From assembly GCA_007127935.1 (NCBI GenBank), contig SKYL01000351.1:1-8141 (forward strand): a DNA stretch of 8,141 nucleotides. The letters run 5' to 3'. The notes beneath the pieces were generated by a model. It was not told the origin of the DNA. It saw only the letters and a program-made list of their open reading frames with translations, and made no database searches. Position 1 is the stretch's first letter. Each line of letters begins with the position of its first letter. The translations under genes and the position numbers were made by a program. Below are positions 1 through 5,505 of the stretch, in pieces. The DNA is from Halorhodospira sp. GTDB taxonomy: Bacteria > Pseudomonadota > Gammaproteobacteria > Nitrococcales > Halorhodospiraceae.

Positions 1-1592
1 AGAAGACCGCCGAGGACTATCTCGGCGAAGAGGTTACCGAGGCGGTGATCACCGTCCCGGCTTACTTCAACGACTCCCAGCGTCAGGCCACCAAGGACGC
101 TGGTAAGATCGCCGGTCTGGAGGTCAAGCGCATCATCAACGAGCCCACCGCCGCGGCGCTGGCCTACGGCCTCGACAAGGAGGGTGGCGACAAGAAGGTG
201 GCCGTCTACGACCTGGGCGGTGGCACCTTCGATATCTCCATCATCGAGATCGCCGAGGTGGACGGCGAGAAGCAGTTCGAGGTGCTCTCCACCAGTGGCG
301 ACACCTTCCTCGGTGGCGAGGACTTCGACAAGCGGGTCATGGACTACCTGATCCAGGAGTTCAAGAAGGACCAGGGCATGGACCTCTCCAACGACCCGCT
401 GGCCATGCAGCGCCTGCGGGAGGCGGCGGAGAAGGCCAAGGTGGAGCTCTCCTCCAGCCAGCAGACCGAGATCAACCTGCCGTACATCACCGCCGACCAG
501 TCCGGGCCCAAGCACCTGGCCATCAAGCTGACCCGGGCCAAGCTGGAGTCGCTGGTGGAAGACCTGGTGGAGCGGACCATCGTCCCGTGCAAGACCGCGC
601 TCAAGGACGCCGGCCTGTCGGCGTCCGAGGTGGATGAGGTGATCCTGGTGGGCGGCCAGACCCGCATGCCCAAGGTCCAGGAGGCGGTGAAGAAGTTCTT
701 CGGCAAGGACCCCCGTAAGGACGTGAACCCCGATGAGGCGGTGGCCGTGGGCGCGGCCATCCAGGGCGGTGTGCTGGGCGGCGACGTCAAGGACGTGCTG
801 CTGCTCGACGTTACGCCGCTCTCCCTGGGCATCGAGACCCTGGGCGGGGTGATGACCAAGATCATCGAGAAGAACACCACCATCCCCACCAAGGCGAACC
901 AGACTTTCTCCACCGCCGAGGACAACCAGACCGCGGTGACGGTCCACGTCCTCCAGGGCGAGCGGGAGATGGCGCGGGACAACAAGTCGCTGGGCCGCTT
1001 CGATCTCACCGACATCCCGCCGGCCCCGCGCGGCGTGCCGCAGATCGAGGTCACCTTCGACATCGACGCCAACGGCATCCTCCACGTCTCCGCCAAGGAC
1101 AAGGCCACCGGCAAGGAGACCGGCATCCAGGTGAAGGCGTCCTCCGGCCTCAATGACGAGGAGATCGAGCGCATGATCCGGGAGGCCGAGGAGCACGCCG
1201 AGGAGGATAAGCGCCAACGGGAATTGGTGGACGCCCGCAACCAGGCCGACTCAATGGTCCACGCCACCCGCAAGGCGCTCTCGGAGTACGGCGACAAGAT
1301 CGACGACGCCGAAAAGCAGGGCGTCGAGGACGCTATCGGCGAGTTGGAAGAGGCCATGAAGGGCGACGACAAGGAGAACATTGAGCAGAAGACGCAGGCC
1401 TTGGCCGAGAAGTCCGGTAAGCTGGCCGAGAAGATGTACCAGCAGCAAGCGGAGACAGGCGCCGCCGGCGAAGGTGGGCCGGAGCAGGCGTCCGGAGAGG
1501 CCAGCGGCGGGCAGGCCGGTGGCCAGGCCCGCGACGATGACGTGGTGGACGCCGAGTTCGAGGAAGTCAAGGACGAAGACCAGAAGAAGTAA
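1..1592 (+). CDS. dnaK: Chaperone protein DnaK (Hsp70), 5' end missing
   Basis: This is the C-terminal 529 codons of the ATP-dependent cytosolic Hsp70 chaperone, which binds exposed hydrophobic peptides in cycles driven by DnaJ and GrpE. The first whole codon is at 3 and reads KTAEDYLGEEVTEAVITVPA, matching E. coli DnaK from about residue 125, so roughly 124 N-terminal residues (including phosphate loop 1) lie outside the window. Visible landmarks are NEPTAAALAYGLDK, the phosphate-2 loop DLGGGTFD, the adenosine-site region VGGQTRMP, the interdomain linker DVLLLDVTPLSL, the substrate-binding beta domain (NTTIPTKANQTFSTAEDNQ), the helical lid, a Gly/Ala/Gln-rich disordered stretch and the conserved acidic tail DDDVVDAEFEEVKD. 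The stop is TAA at 1590-1592. Apparent GTG/ATG starts inside the window (for example at 45) are internal codons. dnaJ follows after 90 bases. The promoter, which might be of heat-shock type, is outside the window. The family call is essentially certain. Confidence 0.98.
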   Translation, partial: KTAEDYLGEEVTEAVITVPAYFNDSQRQATKDAGKIAGLEVKRIINEPTAAALAYGLDKEGGDKKVAVYDLGGGTFDISIIEIAEVDGEKQFEVLSTSGDTFLGGEDFDKRVMDYLIQEFKKDQGMDLSNDPLAMQRLREAAEKAKVELSSSQQTEINLPYITADQSGPKHLAIKLTRAKLESLVEDLVERTIVPCKTALKDAGLSASEVDEVILVGGQTRMPKVQEAVKKFFGKDPRKDVNPDEAVAVGAAIQGGVLGGDVKDVLLLDVTPLSLGIETLGGVMTKIIEKNTTIPTKANQTFSTAEDNQTAVTVHVLQGEREMARDNKSLGRFDLTDIPPAPRGVPQIEVTFDIDANGILHVSAKDKATGKETGIQVKASSGLNDEEIERMIREAEEHAEEDKRQRELVDARNQADSMVHATRKALSEYGDKIDDAEKQGVEDAIGELEEAMKGDDKENIEQKTQALAEKSGKLAEKMYQQQAETGAAGEGGPEQASGEASGGQAGGQARDDDVVDAEFEEVKDEDQKK

Positions 1593-1614
1593 CGCACTCG
1601 CGGGTACTTGAGTG

Positions 1615-1646
1615 GAGGGGCGGGGTGGGCCATCATCCTGCCCCTC
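1615..1646 (+). other. Intergenic hairpin between dnaK and dnaJ
   Basis: A 14-bp stem with a four-base loop (GCCA, 1629-1632) can be drawn here. The outer seven pairs GAGGGGC/GCCCCTC (1615-1621 with 1640-1646) are perfect, and the inner seven include three G.T wobbles. Only TT then ACGATG follows, so there is no U-tract and it does not look like a full intrinsic terminator. It lies 23 bases after the dnaK stop and 36 bases before the dnaJ start. It could partly attenuate transcription, stop 3' exonucleases or mark a processing site, which would give more DnaK than DnaJ; that role is inference. Confidence 0.45.
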
Positions 1647-1682
1647 TTACGATGTGTGCCAGGGGCACGGAGACCGGGATCT

Positions 1683-2831
1683 ATGGCGAAGCGGGATTAC
1701 TACGAAATTTTGGGAGTCGCCCGGAACGCCTCCGACGCGGAGATCAAGAAGGCCTACCGCCGGATGGCGCAGAAGTACCATCCGGATCGCAACCCCGACA
1801 ACGACGAGGCGCTGGAGCACTTCAAGGAGGCCAAAGAGGCCTACGAGATCCTCTCCGATGCGCAGAAGCGCGCCGCCTACGACCAGTTCGGCCACGCCGG
1901 CGTCGACCCCTCCATGGGCGGGCGGCCCGGCGGCGGACCCGGCCCCGGCCCCGATTTCTCCGATATCTTCTCCGACGTCTTTGGCGACATCTTCGGCGGT
2001 GGACGCGGCCCGCGGGGTGGCGGACGTCCCCGCGCCTATCGTGGCGCCGACTTGCGCTACAACCTGGAGCTAAACCTGGAAGACGCCGTCCGCGGCACCG
2101 AGGCCCAGATCCGCGTACCGACCCACGTGGAGTGCGGTGCCTGCAAGGGATCCGGGGTCAAGGGCGGAGGTGCGCCCCAGACCTGCCCCACCTGCCGCGG
2201 CCATGGCGATGTGCGGGTCCAGCAGGGGTTCTTCTCCATTCAACAGACCTGCCCCCGCTGCGGCGGCAGCGGCAGCATCATCACCGATCCGTGCCCCCAG
2301 TGCCGGGGCCGGGGGCGGGTCGAGGATCGCAAGACGCTCAACGTTCGCATCCCCGCCGGGGTCGACACCGGTGATCGCATCCGCCTCTCCGGTGAGGGCG
2401 AGCCCGGGGAGCGGGGCGGCCCACCGGGCGACCTCTACGTCCAGATCGTTGTGACCCCCCACGAATTCTTCGAACGCGACGGGGCTGATCTGCGCTGCGA
2501 CGTGCCGGTGGATATCGTCACCGCCACGTTGGGCGGCGAGGTGGAGGTGCCCACCATGGACGGACGGGTCAACCTGCGGATTCCGGCGGGCACCCAGCCG
2601 GGGCGGGTCTTCCGGCTGCGCGGCAAGGGAGTGAAGACAGTGCGTGGCGACCGTCAGGGGGATCTGCTCTGCCGCCTACAGGTGGAGATCCCGGTCAACC
2701 TGAACCGGCAACAAAGGGAGCTGTTGGAACAGTTCGGACAGAGCTTGGAGGGGACGGCGGAGCGCCATACGCCCCAGACCTCATCCTGGCTTGATCGGGT
2801 CAAACAGTTTTTGGAGGAGTGGCGGCTATGA
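1683..2831 (+). CDS. dnaJ: Chaperone protein DnaJ (Hsp40 co-chaperone)
   Basis: This 382-residue protein (E. coli DnaJ has 376) is the co-chaperone that delivers substrates to DnaK and stimulates its ATPase. The J domain spans about residues 1-70, with the essential HPD motif at 33-35. A Gly/Phe/Pro-rich linker follows (about 71-118). Then come four CxxCxGxG zinc-binding repeats starting at Cys151, Cys168, Cys190 and Cys204, with all eight cysteines present, and the two beta-sandwich substrate-binding domains with a C-terminal dimerisation tail. The ATG at 1683 was chosen because MAKRDYYEILGV is the standard DnaJ N terminus and a CGGAGA ribosome site lies 9 bases upstream (1668-1673). The same frame is open from 1608, but that extension is not DnaJ-like. 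The gene sits directly after dnaK, and its stop overlaps the dapB start. No anomalies are seen. Confidence 0.98.
   Translation: MAKRDYYEILGVARNASDAEIKKAYRRMAQKYHPDRNPDNDEALEHFKEAKEAYEILSDAQKRAAYDQFGHAGVDPSMGGRPGGGPGPGPDFSDIFSDVFGDIFGGGRGPRGGGRPRAYRGADLRYNLELNLEDAVRGTEAQIRVPTHVECGACKGSGVKGGGAPQTCPTCRGHGDVRVQQGFFSIQQTCPRCGGSGSIITDPCPQCRGRGRVEDRKTLNVRIPAGVDTGDRIRLSGEGEPGERGGPPGDLYVQIVVTPHEFFERDGADLRCDVPVDIVTATLGGEVEVPTMDGRVNLRIPAGTQPGRVFRLRGKGVKTVRGDRQGDLLCRLQVEIPVNLNRQQRELLEQFGQSLEGTAERHTPQTSSWLDRVKQFLEEWRL
2813..2830 (+). promoter_or_regulatory. dapB ribosome binding site with ATGA start/stop overlap
   Basis: GGAGG at 2813-2817 lies inside the last codons of dnaJ, 10 bases before ATG 2828-2830. 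That ATG overlaps the dnaJ stop TGA (2829-2831) as ATGA. This settles the dapB start: the in-frame GTG at 2819 is only one base after GGAGG and cannot use it. The overlap implies translational coupling of dapB to dnaJ. Confidence 0.75.
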
Positions 2832-3649
2832 CGGGGACGGCGGTTCGGATTGCGGTCATCGGCGCCGCGGGGCGCATGGGCCGGATGTTGGTGGAGACGA
2901 TCCACCACGACAGTGGCGCCGAACTGGTGGCGGTGGTGGACCGGCCCGGCAGCGACTGTGTCGGGATGGATGCCGGGGAGCTGGCCGGGATCGGCGTGGT
3001 GGGGCTCCCGGTGACCGACGATCCGGCGCCGGCGGTGGCCGACGCCGATGTTGCCATCGACTTCACCCTGCCCGAGGCGACGCCCGCCGTGGCCGCCGCC
3101 TGCCGGGCGGCTGGTTGCGCCCTGGTGCTGGGGACCACCGGGCTCGGTGCCCGGGAGCAGCGGGCCGTGGAGCACTTGAGCGAGGCGGTGCCGGTGGTGC
3201 AGGCGGCCAATTACTCCACCGGTGTGACCCTGCTCACCGCGCTGGTGGAGCAGGCCGCCCGGGTGCTCGGCCACTCGGTGGACGTGGAGATCATCGAGGC
3301 CCACCACCGCCACAAGGTGGATGCGCCCTCCGGCACCGCTCTTCAACTGGGCGAGACGGTGGCCCGGGCCTCCGGCCGGGACCTTGCCCAATGCGCGATC
3401 TACGGGCGCGAGGGCCATACGGGGCCGCGGGCGCGGCAGACCATCGGCTTTTCCACCATCCGCGCCGGCGATATCGTCGGCGAGCACACCGTGCTCTTCG
3501 CCGGTGAGGGGGAGCGGGTGGAGCTGACGCACCGCGCCTCCAGCCGGACCACCTTCGCCGTCGGTGCCGTCCGCGCCGCGCATTGGGTGGCGGCGGGCCG
3601 GGCACCGGGGCTGTACGACATGCGCGACGTCCTGGGGATCGGCCGTTAG
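2828..3649 (+). CDS. dapB: 4-hydroxy-tetrahydrodipicolinate reductase
   Basis: DapB reduces the DapA product to tetrahydrodipicolinate with NAD(P)H, the second committed step of the cytosolic diaminopimelate/lysine pathway. The protein has 273 residues, the same length as the E. coli enzyme. A Rossmann fold opens with the dinucleotide loop GAAGRMG (residues 12-18). DFT (78-80) and GTTG (102-105) line the cofactor and substrate site. The family signature EAHHRHKVDAPSGTA contains the proposed catalytic His159 and Lys163, at the same numbers as in E. coli. The C-terminal part ends with GLYDMRDVLG, as in other DapB proteins. The start codon overlaps the dnaJ stop. mtgA follows after 13 bases, so the gene is most likely expressed as part of the dnaK-dnaJ transcript. 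The dapE fragment at the right end of the window belongs to the same pathway. Confidence 0.98.
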   Translation: MTGTAVRIAVIGAAGRMGRMLVETIHHDSGAELVAVVDRPGSDCVGMDAGELAGIGVVGLPVTDDPAPAVADADVAIDFTLPEATPAVAAACRAAGCALVLGTTGLGAREQRAVEHLSEAVPVVQAANYSTGVTLLTALVEQAARVLGHSVDVEIIEAHHRHKVDAPSGTALQLGETVARASGRDLAQCAIYGREGHTGPRARQTIGFSTIRAGDIVGEHTVLFAGEGERVELTHRASSRTTFAVGAVRAAHWVAAGRAPGLYDMRDVLGIGR

Positions 3650-3662
3650 CCGCGTTCGCCCG

Positions 3663-4430
3663 ATGGCCGATTGGCGGCGGTTGCCGGGCAGCCTTTTCCG
3701 CCGCGTACTGCGCGGGGTGGGCGGCCGCGTGATCCGCCTCTTGCCCCGCGTGCTTCTCTACAGCACCGCCGGTGTTGTGGTCTTGACGGTCCTGCTGGTC
3801 GCGCCGCTACGCTGGATCGACCCGCTGGGCTCCTCCTTCATGCTACAGAGCTTTTTCGCCGAATTGCGGGACGGCGGCCGGGATGGGGTCACGGTGCGCC
3901 ACCAGTGGGTGCCGCTGGAGGAGATCGCGCCGGCCATGCGTTTGGCGGTGGTGGCGGCGGAGGACCAACTCTTTCCCTATCACCGTGGATTCGATACCGA
4001 TGCCGTGCGTGAGGCGGTGGCGGACGCCCTGCGCGGCGGGCGGTTGCGGGGGGCGAGCACCATCTCCCAGCAAGTGGCCAAGAACCTTTATCTCTGGCAC
4101 GGCCGGAGCCTGTTCCGTAAGGGGGTGGAGGCGTGGTTCACGGTCTTCATCGAGGCGTTCTGGTCGAAAGAACGGATTCTTGAGGTCTATCTTAATATCG
4201 CGGAATGGGACGCCCACCTCTACGGTGTGGAGGCCGCATCCCGGCACTATTTCAACAAACCCGCGTCTGCCCTGGCTCCCACCGAGGCGGCCCTTCTCGC
4301 CGCCGTACTGCCCAACCCCAAGCGGTTCCGTGTCGACTATCCCAGTGCCCATGTGCGGCAGCGGCAGCAGTGGATCCTGCGCCAGATGCGGTTTCTCGGC
4401 CCGAACTACCTGGAAGCCTTGCCGGGCTGA
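3663..4430 (+). CDS. mtgA: Monofunctional biosynthetic peptidoglycan transglycosylase
   Basis: MtgA (family GT51) polymerises lipid II into glycan strands at the outer face of the inner membrane and lacks the transpeptidase domain of bifunctional penicillin-binding proteins. The 255-residue protein (E. coli 242) has an Arg-rich cytosolic N terminus and one membrane anchor at about residues 30-48. The GT51 domain then shows motif I AAEDQLFPYHRGFD with catalytic Glu100, motif II RGASTISQQVAKN (129-141), the RKGVEA segment (152-157), and motif IV ERILEVYLNIAEW with YGVEAAS. The domain ends in AALLAAVLPNPKRF and WILRQM, as in E. coli MtgA. ATG 3663 is the first start after dapB but has no clear ribosome site, so coupling to dapB is likely. 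An in-frame GTG at 3729 preceded by a G-rich stretch is an alternative that would keep the anchor. No downstream same-operon gene is evident. Confidence 0.95.
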   Translation: MADWRRLPGSLFRRVLRGVGGRVIRLLPRVLLYSTAGVVVLTVLLVAPLRWIDPLGSSFMLQSFFAELRDGGRDGVTVRHQWVPLEEIAPAMRLAVVAAEDQLFPYHRGFDTDAVREAVADALRGGRLRGASTISQQVAKNLYLWHGRSLFRKGVEAWFTVFIEAFWSKERILEVYLNIAEWDAHLYGVEAASRHYFNKPASALAPTEAALLAAVLPNPKRFRVDYPSAHVRQRQQWILRQMRFLGPNYLEALPG

Positions 4431-4454
4431 GGATTACCGTACCCGCCGCGATCC

Positions 4455-4480
4455 GGAACCTGTAAGAAGTGATGGGTTCC
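4455..4480 (+). terminator. Weak hairpin after mtgA, possible transcription end
   Basis: GGAACC (4455-4460) pairs with GGTTCC (4475-4480), and three further inner pairs (two of them G.T) leave an 8-base loop. It begins 24 bases after the mtgA stop, the place where the operon should end. No U-tract follows, so it is at best a weak or factor-assisted terminator. No better terminator is visible before the regulator gene. Confidence 0.25.
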
Positions 4481-4519
4481 CAGGATAGGATGGTCTGCCA
4501 AACTGTTCTTTCAATCTAT

Positions 4520-4547
4520 TTGATGTTTGTGCGTGATCGCACATAAC
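4520..4547 (+). promoter_or_regulatory. Possible sigma70-type promoter for the Crp-family gene
   Basis: TTGATG (4520-4525) and CATAAC (4542-4547) are separated by 16 bases; each matches four of six consensus positions. They lie in the most AT-rich part of the gap, 58 bases or more before the start codon. The dyad at 4528-4543 fills the spacer and touches the -10 box, so a protein bound there would be expected to block the promoter. The call rests on sequence resemblance only. Confidence 0.35.
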
Positions 4548-4548
4548 C
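4528..4548 (+). promoter_or_regulatory. Putative Crp-family operator, copy 1 (upstream of the regulator gene)
   Basis: The dyad TGTGCGTGATCGCACA (4528-4543) has two 6-base inverted arms around a 4-base centre and is followed by TAACC. Its overall layout, TGT at one end and ACA at the other across 16 bases, is that of Crp-type sites (TGTGA-N6-TCACA), with C/G replacing the A/T at the inner arm position. A second copy with 16 of 21 identical bases lies at 5350-5370. It lies 57 bases before the start codon of a Crp-family gene, which suggests autoregulation. That this protein binds here is inference. Confidence 0.5.
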
Positions 4549-4605
4549 AACCATGATGATACGGTTAGCCTGCGAACGTCCTCCGTCGAACGGTTCGGAG
4601 ATGGG

Positions 4606-5322
4606 ATGCGCATAGCCGATCGCAGACACGTGGCCAACGGGATCCTTGCCGGCTTGCCCGAGAACGAGTTGGCGCGGATCCGGCCGCGCTTTGAGCGTGT
4701 CGACCTGCCTCTTGGCTCGGTGGTGCACGAGCCCAACGCCCCACTGAAGCACGTCTACTTTCCCCTCTCCGGCATTATCTCCCTGCTCAACATTATGGAG
4801 GACGGCTCCTGTGGTGAGGTGGCCGTCATCGGGAACGAAGGGGTAGAGAGTGTGGTCCTCTTTATGGGAGGGGAGCGCAGCCCGAGCCGTGGGGTCGTCC
4901 AAGGGGATCTCTCGGCGATCCGTTTGCCCGCCCGGGCGGTCAAGGAGGAGTTCGCCCGGGGCGGGGCGCTGCAACGGCTGCTGCTCCGGTACACCCAGGC
5001 GCTGATGGTGCAGATGGGGCAGACCGTGGTCTGTAATCGGCACCATACGGTGGATAAGCAACTCTGCCGCTGGCTGCTGCTGAGTTTCGATCGAATGAAG
5101 TCGGACCACTTGATGATGACCCAGGAGTTGATTGCCAACATGCTCGGAGTGCGGCGGGAGGGCGTCACCTGCGCCGCCCGCAGATTGCAGGAGGACGGCC
5201 TAATCCAGTACAGCCGGGGACACATCACCTTGGTGGACCGCCCGGGACTGGAGCAACGGGCGTGTGAGTGCTACCACGTGGTCCGGCGGGAGTACGACCG
5301 TCTGCTGGGTGCCTACACTTGA
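4606..5322 (+). CDS. Crp/Fnr-family transcriptional regulator
   Basis: This 238-residue cytosolic DNA-binding protein has an N-terminal cyclic-nucleotide-fold beta barrel (about residues 10-115, including LPLGSVVHEPNAPLKHVYFP and GEVAVIGNEGV). A long dimerisation helix follows (about 115-145), then a Crp-type winged helix (about 150-212) with MTQELIANMLGVRREGV as the helix-turn-helix core. Aligned by eye, Arg184 and Glu185 occupy the positions of the DNA-contacting Arg180 and Glu181 of E. coli Crp, while the third contact (Arg185 of Crp) is Cys189. The N-terminal four-cysteine cluster of Fnr is absent, and the canonical cAMP-pocket spacing is not recognisable, so the ligand is unknown. Six cysteines (69, 143, 154, 189, 220, 222) include a C-terminal CECY. 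The start ATG 4606 has GGAG at 4597-4600. The gene stands alone, with an operator-like dyad on each side. The family call is firm; target and signal are unknown. Confidence 0.93.
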   Translation: MRIADRRHVANGILAGLPENELARIRPRFERVDLPLGSVVHEPNAPLKHVYFPLSGIISLLNIMEDGSCGEVAVIGNEGVESVVLFMGGERSPSRGVVQGDLSAIRLPARAVKEEFARGGALQRLLLRYTQALMVQMGQTVVCNRHHTVDKQLCRWLLLSFDRMKSDHLMMTQELIANMLGVRREGVTCAARRLQEDGLIQYSRGHITLVDRPGLEQRACECYHVVRREYDRLLGAYT

Positions 5323-5324
5323 TC

Positions 5325-5418
5325 GCCGCCTCCCGGCCGCCTCTTTATGTGTTCGTTGGCGTACATAACCCGGGCACGGTTCACCGATACGCTTCCACTA
5401 CGAAACGCGGGAGGCGGC
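5325..5418. repeat. 11-bp perfect inverted repeat flanking operator copy 2
   Basis: GCCGCCTCCCG (5325-5335) is the exact reverse complement of CGGGAGGCGGC (5408-5418), with 72 bases between. The left arm starts 2 bases after the stop codon of the Crp-family gene. The right arm lies about 85 bases before the start of the GGDEF-EAL gene. The enclosed segment holds the second operator-like dyad. In RNA this would be a long-range stem; in DNA it could be paired binding half-sites. No U-tract follows, so it is not a standard terminator. Confidence 0.5.
5350..5370 (+). promoter_or_regulatory. Putative Crp-family operator, copy 2 (upstream of the GGDEF-EAL gene)
   Basis: TGTTCGTTGGCGTACA (5350-5365) followed by TAACC aligns without gaps to copy 1 at 4528-4548, with 16 of 21 bases identical. 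All ten positions of the TGTnCG-n4-CGnACA dyad are kept; the five differences fall in the centre and at the two n positions. A partly overlapping dyad TTATGT/ACATAA (5345-5350 with 5363-5368) adds symmetry. It lies 132 bases before the start of the GGDEF-EAL gene. No good -35/-10 pair was found next to it, so an activator role is possible. Binding by the neighbouring regulator is inference. Confidence 0.45.
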
Positions 5419-5487
5419 ATCGGCAAATGTTGGAGATCTGTCCCGTCCGGCACGGACCGCCGTGGGGTGAGTCCGAGTCATGGCTGG

Positions 5488-5505
5488 AAGGGGTGATATG
5501 TGATG
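5488..5505 (+). promoter_or_regulatory. Ribosome binding site and start region of the GGDEF-EAL gene
   Basis: AAGGGGTGAT (5488-5497) closely resembles the full anti-16S complement AAGGAGGTGAT and precedes the start by a normal distance. The start region reads ATGTGATG: an ATG at 5498 runs straight into TGA, GTG 5500 and ATG 5503 are both in frame with the gene, and ATG 5503 overlaps that TGA. ATG 5503 is preferred; GTG 5500 would add one residue. Confidence 0.6.

Noticed and set aside
344..1636. 430-residue minus-strand reading frame opposite dnaK
   Set aside because: Long antisense frames opposite dnaK are a known by-product of its codon use in GC-rich genomes. The translation is Ser/Pro/Ala/Arg-rich, shows no recognisable domain, and the plus strand clearly encodes DnaK.
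2654..3583. 309-residue minus-strand reading frame opposite dnaJ and dapB
   Set aside because: It spans two well-supported sense genes, is Gly/His/Arg-rich and lacks any recognisable domain, so it is a shadow frame.
4581..4600. CTCCG/CGGAG pairing that could hide the regulator's GGAG ribosome site
   Set aside because: The stem is only 5 bp with a 10-base loop, and competing small pairings (CCGT/ACGG, CGAAC/GTTCG) overlap it. This is expected by chance in GC-rich DNA.
4558..5391. GATACG hexamer downstream of both operators (4558-4563 and 5386-5391), considered as a shared -10 box
   Set aside because: The distance from the operator start differs (30 versus 36 bases), the match to a -10 consensus is poor, and a shared hexamer is easily found by chance.
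5323..5502. Cyclic-di-GMP riboswitch (GEMM-type) in the leader of the GGDEF-EAL gene
   Set aside because: No resemblance to the conserved GEMM core was found by eye, and only short GC-rich hairpins are present.
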